Shown: positions 56,511 to 64,000 of the stretch, in pieces
How the letters are laid out: every line of letters starts with the position of its first letter
How positions within the stretch are numbered: the first letter of the stretch is position 1
Origin: Garcia nutans
Taxonomy: Eukaryota > Streptophyta > Magnoliopsida > Malpighiales > Euphorbiaceae
DNA length: 64,000 nucleotides
NCBI GenBank assembly: GCA_947685225.1
Contig: CANTUV010000037.1
Span: 29,903,001-29,967,000 of the forward strand
Direction of reading: 5' to 3'
Translations under genes and position numbers: made by a program
The notes under the pieces: generated by a model
The model's database searches: none
What the model saw: only the letters and a program-made list of their open reading frames with translations
Told to the model about the DNA's origin: nothing

Positions 56511-58109
56511 ATGTCAGTTGATACAGCAGCTTGTCGACCTAGTGCGAGGGGAGGCCGAGGAGGCAGAGGTGCCAGCCGAGGAGGTAGACCAGGGTTCAGT
56601 TCTAGAGGAGGTGCTACATCCAGGGAGGGTAGACCAGAGGAGGTTGGATCTTCCCAGAGGATGTATGTTATGCAGAGGCAGCCAGATGCATCGGCAGTCA
56701 TAGCTGGTACTTTTTCTTTATTTGATATTTCAGTACTTGCTTTGATTGATCCGGGTTCCACACATTCATATATTAGTGCATCTGTTTTGCCTGTGTTTGA
56801 TGTGCATGCTGAGTCCCTAGGATTTGATGTGTTGGTGACAAATCTGTTAGGGCATAGTGTGATGGTTAGTAAAGTGCACCGGGATTGTGCAGTGAGGGTG
56901 CAGGGTGAGGAGTTCCTTGGAGATTTGATTGAGATGCCATTTAAGGAATATGATGTGATCCTAGGCATGGATTGGTTAGCTAGACATGGAGCTGTAGTTG
57001 ATTGTAAAAAGAAAATTGTTTCTTTGAGAACTGTTGATGGTAGAGATGTGATAGTATCTAATGAGCAGGAACAGCTAGCCTCCTTATTTGTTTCAGCTGT
57101 TGCAGCTAGAAGATTGATTAGGAAGGGGTGTGAAGCCTATCTTGCTCATGTGGTGGATACTAGAGTGAAGGGTTCTCCTATTGATAGTATTGCCACAGTT
57201 GCAGAGTTCCCTGATGTTTTTCCAGAGGAGTTGCCAGGATTGCCTCCTGAGAGAGAGGTGGAGTTCGGTATCGAATTGTTGCCTGGTACCACTCCTATCT
57301 CGATTACTCCTTACAGAATGGCACCAGCAGAATTAAGGGAGTTGAAAGTGCAATTACAGGAGTTATTGGACAAAGGATTTATTCACCCCAGTGTTTCTCC
57401 TTGGGGAGCTCCTGTGCTATTTGTGAAAAAGAAAGATGGTACTATGAGGTTGTGTATCGATTATAGGCAATTGAACAAGGTGACTATTAAAAATAAATAT
57501 CCTTTGCCTAGAATTGATGACCTTTTTGATCAATTGAAGGGTGCAGCTGTATTTTCTAAAATTGATTTGAGATCTGGGTACCATCAGCTGAGAGTCAGAG
57601 CTGAGGATGTTCCGAAGACCGCCTTTCGGACCAGGTATGGGCATTATGAATTTCTAGTTATGCCTTTTGGTCTAACGAATGCACCTGCAGCTTTTATGGA
57701 TTTGATGAATAGGGTGTTTAGGCCCTATTTGGATCAGTTTGTAGTGGTCTTCATTGATGACATTCTGGTGTATTCGCGGAATGAAGAGGAACATGATATG
57801 CATCTGCGGATTGTGTTGCAGATTTTGAGAGAGAAGCAGTTGTTTGCTAAATTGTCGAAGTGTGAGTTCTGGTTGGATCAAGTAGCTTTTCTCGGACATA
57901 TTGTTTCAGCAGAAGGCATTAGAGTTGATCCAAGTAAAGTTGAAGCTATTCTGAATTGGAGTCCACCTATGTCTGTGACAGAGATTAGAAGTTTTCTAGG
58001 TTTGGCAGGCTATTACCGGCGGTTTGTGAAAGGGTTTTCTTTAATAGCTACTCCACTCACCAGATTGCTTCGTAAGGGAGTGAGGTTTTTGTGGACGGAT
58101 CAGTGTTAG
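56511..58109 (+). pseudogene. pol: TkB protease and reverse transcriptase
   Basis: 532 open codons. RG-rich linker, protease VLALIDPGSTHSYISASVLP and ILGMDWLARHGAVVDC, the RT entry PDVFPEELPGLPPEREVEFG, fingers WGAPVLFVKKKDGTMRLCID, palm DQFVVVFIDDILVYSRNEEE, thumb SFLGLAGYYRRFVKGFS. All catalytic motifs are present. TAG at 58108 separates it from RNase H; TkA's sequence continues in frame with this region, so it is a private nonsense change. Confidence 0.93.
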
Positions 58110-60053
58110 GCTAGCTTTGAGCAGTTGAGAGATATGTTGACTCAAGCGCCTGTTCTTACTTTACCTGTGGAAGGCAAACCATATGTGATCTACAGTGATG
58201 CTTCACATAGAGGTTTGGGGTGTGTATTGATGCAGGAAGGTAAAGTTATAGCTTATGCATCTAGGCAGTTGAAACCACATAAGCTTAACTATCCGACCCA
58301 TTATTTGGAATTGGCTGCCATTGTGTTTGCATTAAAGAATTGGCGCCACTATCTGTTTGGGGAGAAATGTTTCATCTACACTGATCACAAGAGTTTGAAG
58401 TATTTGGGTGTCCAGAAAGAACTCAATCTTCGTCAGAGGAGATGGTTAGAATTGATTAAACACTACGACTGCTTGATTGACTATCATCCAGGTAAAGCAA
58501 ATGTTGTTGCTGATGCCTTGAGTCGGAAGTCTTTAGCTGGTTTAACAGTTTACTCGCTCTCGTTGCTTATTGAGTTGAGAGCATTGCATGCCAGTTTTGT
58601 ACCTTGTGATGATGGTGCATTGTTGGCACAGTTGCAATTGAAGCCAGTTTTGTTAGATCAGATTAAAGAGGCTCAGATGACTGATATGAAGATTCAGAAG
58701 ATTATTTCAGATTGTCAGAGTGGAAAGAGTAGAGATTTTGTTGTGAAGAGTGATGGGAGCCTATGGTTTAAAAACAGATTATGTGTACCCGATGATGCTG
58801 ATTTGAAGAAGATTATTTTGGAAGAAGCTCATCAGCCGATGTTTGCTATGCATCCAGGCAATACCAAGATGTATCATGATTTGAGACAGCATTATTGGTG
58901 GATTGGGTTAAAGAGAGACATTGCTGAGTTTGTATCAAAATGTCTCACTTGTCAGAAGGTTAAAGCAGAGCATCAAGTTCCCACCGGGTTGCTTCAACCG
59001 TTGTCAGTGCCAGAATGGAAGTGGGAAAGAGTGACAATGGACTTTGTGTCTGGGTTGCCATTGACACAAAGGAAACATGATGCCATATGGGTGATTGTGG
59101 ATAGATTGACTAAGACAGCTCATTTCCTTCCGGTGCGGATGGATTACTCTTTGGAGAAGTTGGCTGAGCTGTATATCCATGAGATTGTGAAGTTGCATGG
59201 TGTTCCAACTTCTTTAGTATCTGATCTAGATCCCAGGTTTACTTCAAGATTTTGGAAGAGTTTGCATAGTGCTTTGGGTTCTCGACTGCATTTCAGCACT
59301 GCTTTTCATCCACAGACGGATGGACAGTCAGAGAGGGTGATACAGATTATTGAGGACATGTTGAGAAGCTGTGTCATTGATTTCACTGGAAGTTGGGATA
59401 GATTTTTACCTCTGGTGGAGTTTGCATACAACAACAGTCACCAATCCAACATTGGTATGGCACCGTTTGAAGCATTGTATGGCAGACGGTGTAGGACACC
59501 TCTTTGTTGGAATGAGCTTGGAGATAATAAGTTGATTGGTCCTGATTTGATTCAAGAAACTGAAGAAAAAGTAAAGTTGATTCGAGACAGGTTAAAAGCA
59601 GCTTCAGACCGACAGAAATCTTATGCAGATCTGAAAAGGAGAGATATAGAGTTTGATGTTGGAGATAAGGTATTTCTGAAAGTGTCTCCTTGGAAGAAGA
59701 TTTTGAGGTTCGGTCGGAAAGGAAAATTGAGTCCTCGTTTCATTGGGCCAGTGGCGTATCGACTTGCTCTGCCACTTGAGTTGGATCGTATTCATAACGT
59801 ATTTCATGTTTCTATGTTGAGGAGGTATAGGTCGGATCCATCTCATGTGTTGCCGATTGAGTCAATTGAAGTAAATCCTGATTTGACATTTGAAGAGGAA
59901 CCAGTTGCTATTTTGGCACGTGATGTGAAAGAGTTGAGAAACAAGAAAGTGCCACTTGTGAAGATTTTGTGGAAGAATCATGGAAAAGAAGAAGCAACTT
60001 GGGAAAGTGAACAATCCATGCAAGAGCAATATCCGCAATTGTTTCAGCTTTAA
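58110..60053 (+). pseudogene. pol: TkB RNase H, integrase and chromodomain
   Basis: 642 open codons after the TAG. RNase H: KPYVIYSDASHRGLGCVLMQ, YTDHKSLKYLGVQ, DALSRKSLAGL. Integrase: HPGNTKMYHDLRQHYWW and CLTCQKVK zinc site, then VTMDFVSGLPLTQRKHDAI, TSLVSDLDPRFTSRFWKSL and TDGQSERVIQIIED for the D,D,E triad. Tail: GDKVFLKVSPWKK, then FIGP-VAYRLAL, where nine residues present in TkA (YEVLERVGP) are missing, and chromodomain VKILWKNHGKEEATWESEQS. The stop is TAA at 60051. Confidence 0.93.
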
Positions 60054-60083
60054 TATCAGGTAATTTCGAGGACGAAATTTTCT

Positions 60084-60100
60084 TTTTAGAGGGGGAGAAT
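60084..60100 (+). other. Polypurine tract of TkB
   Basis: TTTTTAGAGGGGGAGAAT lies immediately before TGTAATATCC of the downstream LTR, identical in core to TkA's. Confidence 0.88.
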
Positions 60101-62213
60101 TGTAATATCCTCATTTATGCCCTAGAAGTTTTGCATATTGTTGTTGTTGTTATTGTTATAAATTGGATTGAATGTATATGATGGGATAAGAAAAGAAATT
60201 GGGAGGAGAATGCTTGTGTATATGTGTATTGGGAAAGAATTAGGGTTTAGAGAGAATGGTATATATTGTGTATATGAGGATATATATAACATATAAATGG
60301 GTCAAAGGAAGAGTCAAAGGAAGAGAGATATTTTTATGTGATATGTGTAATTACTATCATGGGCATACATGAGACAAAAGTTAAATTAAATGATTAAGGG
60401 TAATTAAGTAATTGCTTGAATTGGAACTCTTGGTGGAGATTTAAAAGAAGAGTTGACTTTGGTTTATTCATAATTTCTTCTTCTTCTTCATGTGTGTGGC
60501 CGGCTCCTCCATAGAGAAAGGAAAGCAAGTGGTGAAGAGAGGATCTTGATGTGTTGAGCTCAAATTGAAGGAAGATTAAGTGTTTAAGTGTTGATTCAAG
60601 AAGTTTTAACTAAGGTAAGATCTTTCCTTTGATTTCTTTCCTACTTTTGAAGTGGTATGGGAAGTTAATTAGGGTTTGATGATTTGATTATGAGATGTGT
60701 TTATGATTTATTCTCAAGTGTTGAAATGGAATTAAAGATAAGAAGCTAGGTTGGTGTTGGTGATGGAAGAGTAAGAGTGTGTTTAGTGAATTCTTTTTCT
60801 GTTTTACAATTAGTAAAGGCTGTAACTTGTATGATTTTTAATTAATTATAGAAAAATGTTCTTGAAGTGAATTTTTGATATGTTGTGCCTCTATGAGTCT
60901 AGAATGACCGAAAAATATGTTGATTCGATTTTGGAATGGTTATGAGTTTAGAAAGATTATTTTTAGTAGAACTGTTCCAGCAGGTACCTTAACTGATGAT
61001 TCAAATAAGAGGTGAAATGTGATGTAAAGCCATTGTGATTGGCTATGATGATGATATGGAAAGAAAGAAGGCATGTTTGCCTAAATGTGATGAGAATTTG
61101 AGAATGGAAATGATAACTATATAATAAATGAATTGTTTGTTTAATATGTTATTCAGTTTCAGAGTTCTGGATTTGGGTGGCATGCCTAAGAAATGATGAA
61201 AGGTAACAGTCTTGCCGGGTTGAGGATCTCCTCATATGTGTTGAGTTGATGGTCCAAGAGACTGGGTCTGTTACACTATGAGAATTGTGAATATGAGATA
61301 TATGATTTGTAACAGTCTTGCCGGGTTGAGGATCTCCTCATATGTGTTGAGTTGATGGTCCAAGAGACTGGGTCTGTTACACTATCCATGGATAGAGATA
61401 CATGTATATATATTGCCTACGGGCGTGATTATTGTGATTATGAACCAAAGCAGTAACTCTGAACTCTGAATATCGTATTAAATACTTGTTGGGCCCATAG
61501 GTGTCAAGGTTATATGAATGTCCTAAATAACGTTATGAGTTAATGAAATGTGATGTTGTATATTGAGTATAATTGATTAATGATGAATGTGGAAAGATGT
61601 TGAAATGTGGTATGCTCATATGACTATGATTTGTGAAATGCATAATTATGTGGTTAACTTTATATTTATGATGTTGATCTTATCAGTAACATATGTGGCA
61701 TTGCATTACATTAAAGCATACCATTAGCATGTTTTATCTTACTAAGCCCTTGGCTTAGCGCGATAGTGTTTAATCGCGCAGGTGATAGAGTTGATAGAGT
61801 TGAACCTGAGGGTTCTTCAAGACCGAGTGAGAGTAGACGTTGAAGTGTTGATTTGGAACTTAAAGATCAGAAGAGACTTGCCAATCATGTATATTTCTTT
61901 TATATTTTGTAAAGTATTGGTTTTAATGTAAATATATGTATAACTATAAACATGGATTTGAAAGAGTTTATACATGTAAATATTTTATAAAATTCCGCTG
62001 CGTATTAACTAAATGTATATATATATATATATCTATTTGGTTTTGTATTACAACTTGATTACTTATTATCTATAATGTATATTGAGAAAGATGACAATAT
62101 TATATAAAATGTTTTTTGAATGTTAAGAAAATCCGTAGCATTTCTATATTCGATACATGTATACTACATTGTGGTGTATGTAGTGTGTATGTATTGGATG
62201 TGGGGGTGTTACA
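60101..62213 (+). repeat. Shared LTR between TkB and TkC (2113 bp), chimeric
   Basis: Functions as 3' LTR of TkB and 5' LTR of TkC. The first 895 bp match 52580-53475 with only a few differences. It then skips 489 bp, continues with more differences and ends ...TGGATGTGGGGGTGTTACA, unlike TkB's 5' LTR end. Contains the repeat pair (61204-61386) and double hairpin (61742-61780). Confidence 0.92.
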
Positions 62214-64000
62214 ATTGTTTTGGTATCAGAGCCAGGTTTGAGATTCTCAACCTAGGTAAAATGTAATAAAAAGAATATTTTTTACTTAAAAAGTGAGTTT
62301 TGAATGACATATACGTTTGAGATTGGCAGTCTCTGATCTTTAATAAGATGTAATCTGCTGTGTTTGCAGTGTTAGGTGTTGATGGATCCTCACTCAAGTC
62401 AGTCGGTTGAGGCTAGTGCTGAGAGTATTGCTCCTGATGAGGGAGCTAGGATTGTTAGTACTGGTGAGGCACCTGCTTCGGTGTCGGGTAGACCAGTAGG
62501 TGATGAGGTTCCGCCAGCCTGGTTTATGCATATGATGGAAGCTATGAGACAAGCACCAGTACAACCACAGCCACCACCCCCTCAGCCTTTGGTATCAGTG
62601 AGGCACTATGACAAATTGAGAAAGTATGGAGCCGAAGATTTTGTAGGTACTACTGATCCAGCTGTAGCAGAACAGTGGCTTGACAAAGTATAAAGAATCT
62701 TTGTTCAGTTGCAAGCCACCTCGGAGGAAAAGTTTGACTATGCAAGATCCTTGTTGCAAAAGGATGCATATAGTTGGTGGAAGACAGTGCCCCATTCTAT
62801 GGATGATCCACCAACTTTGTCATATGCAGATTTTCTGAGAGAGTTTGAATTGAAGTATACTCCAAGGGAGTATAAAGATGGGAAGAAAAGAGAGTTTCTA
62901 GATCTGAAGCAAGATCATCGGACCGTAACTGAATATGAGGTTGAGTTTATTCGATTGAGTCAGTATGCTGGGGGTATTATAGTTGATGAGATAGATAGAT
63001 GTAGGAGGTTTGAGGAGGGATTGAGGCCCTCTATCATGTGCTTAGTGGCTGGATCTAGATATCATGATTTCTCCCAGCTAGTGGCAGCAGCTCGAAGTGT
63101 AGAGCGAGCTCAAATTATTGCAGCTGCTTCAGAGGAAGAGGTTAGGGTTAGGAGGCCCCAGTTTGAGGCAGTGTCTTCTTCTGTTAAAAGAGGTAAAGGA
63201 AGCTTTGTTCCTAGAGTTAGTAGGAGTCAGAGGTCAGCTGGTAGGTCAGTGCAGTTCCAGAGGCAGAGATTTAGACCTGCAGCTTCAGTAGCGAGTGCTC
63301 CTACTCCTGGAGTTCAGAGATCCACCTTACCTGTGTGTGATCAGTGTGGTGGAAGACATGGGGGCGTTTGTTGGAGGCATAGTAGATCAGGGGTATGTTT
63401 CAGGTGTGGATCACCTGACCACTTTGTGAGAGACTGTCCTGAGAGGCAGGAGCAGATGCCAGTTGATTCTGCTGCTTCTCGAGCTAGTGTGAGGGGAGGC
63501 AGAGGAGGCAGAGGTGCCAGCCGAGGAGGTAGACCAGGGTTCAGTTCTAGAGGAGGTGCTACATCCAGGGAGGGTAGACCAGAGGAGGTTGGATCTTCCC
63601 AGAGGATGTATGTTATGCAGAGGCAGCCAGATGCATCGGCAGTCATAGCTGGTACTTTTTCTTTATTTGATACTTCAGTACTTGCTTTGATTGATCCGGG
63701 TTCCACACATTCATATATTAGTGCATCTGTTTTGCCTGTATCTGAATTGCATGCTGAGTCCCTAGGATTTGATGTGTTAGTGACAAATCCCTTAGGGCAT
63801 AGCGTGATTGTTAGTAAGGTGCACAAAGATAGTGCAGTAGTGGTGCAGGGTGAGGAGTTCCTTGGGGATTTGATTGAGATGCCATTTAAGGAATATGATG
63901 TGATCCTAGGCATGGATTGGCTATCGAGGCATGGAGCTGTGGTGGATTGTAAAAAGAAAGTTGTTACTTTGAGAACTGCTGATGGTAGAGAAGTGATAGT
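62214..64000 (+). mobile_element. Tekay-type chromovirus TkC, 5' part, continuing beyond the window
   Basis: Primer-binding site TGGTATCAGAGCC (62221-62233), leader with acceptor GTTTGCAG (62369), then gag and protease. It is closely similar to TkB but independent: TkC keeps the zinc knuckle and glutamine codon that TkB lost. RT onwards lies outside the window. Confidence 0.92.
62382..64000 (+). pseudogene. gag-pol: TkC gag-protease, one nonsense codon
   Basis: ATG at 62382 (MDPHSSQSVEASAES); the GTG and TTG just upstream are not needed. Capsid core to WLDKV, TAA at 62691, then the same frame stays open to the window end: DEIDRCRRFEEGLRPSIM, zinc knuckle CFRCGSPDHFVRDC, RG-rich linker, protease VLALIDPGSTHSYIS and ILGMDWLSRHGAVVDC. 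A single stop in about 1.6 kb makes it the best-preserved coding copy here; the sister copies have CAG at the stop. Confidence 0.92.

Larger units (their letters stand above)
52580..62213 (+). mobile_element. Tekay-type chromovirus TkB, 3' LTR shared with TkC
   Basis: 5' LTR 52580-55260, primer-binding site 55268-55280, leader with splice acceptor, gag 55432-56484, pro-RT 56511-58109, RNase H-integrase-chromodomain 58125-60053, polypurine tract 60084-60100, LTR 60101-62213. That LTR is followed directly by a second primer-binding site and gag (TkC), so two elements are fused in tandem. Only a few lesions separate it from a continuous gag-pol. Confidence 0.92.

Overview
This is a plant, probably eudicot, repeat-rich heterochromatic window. 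It is AT-rich, every recognisable coding segment belongs to or was captured by LTR retrotransposons, and I see no ordinary host gene, rRNA or tRNA gene. Two Ty3/gypsy groups account for nearly everything: (i) a Tat-lineage (Ogre-like) family with LTRs of about 2.1 kb starting TGTAGACCC in the sense orientation, a TGGCGACTCCAC primer-binding site, a Tat-type gag, a G-patch after the protease, a second (archaeal-type) RNase H and two antisense genes; and (ii) Tekay/Del-type chromoviruses with LTRs starting TGTAATATCC, an initiator-tRNA-Met primer-binding site and a C-terminal chromodomain.

The layout is a set of insertions inside insertions, readable from 5-bp target-site duplications. Element E1 (Tat, + strand) starts before base 1 and runs to 10007, resuming at 43174 to about 47660. 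E2 (Tat, - strand, 10008-43173, duplication ACTAT/CCTAT) landed in E1's antisense plant-mobile-domain (PMD) gene. Inside E2 lie a Tat solo LTR (15614-21233, GATAT), itself hit by a roughly 550-bp unknown insertion and a chromovirus solo LTR (17762-20615, ATTTG), and a complete chromovirus TkA (- strand, 22754-33032, TACAT). E1 carries two more chromovirus solo LTRs (4757-7073, GGGTC; 43719-46088, GTTTA).

From about 47660 to 50602 is a scrambled Tat remnant (E3): LTR, gag scrap, DUF7745-like scrap and PMD scrap joined by deletions. A further LTR of unclear family (50603-52053) and an inverted LTR fragment (52054-52579) follow. Last comes a tandem pair of Tekay elements, TkB (52580-62213) and TkC (62214 to beyond the window), sharing one LTR (60101-62213).

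The most unusual content is the antisense module of the Tat elements. Downstream of integrase, on the opposite strand, sit two spliced genes: one for an aminotransferase-like plant mobile domain protein (six exons, phase-0 introns) and one for a DUF7745-like protein (two exons). Each has a TATA box about 95 bp before its ATG. The module is present in E1 and E2 and as scraps in E3, so it is a heritable part of the family. All coding copies in the window carry stops or frameshifts. The chromovirus LTRs also share a double hairpin with compensatory changes, a promoter inverted repeat and a repeat slot filled differently in each subfamily.
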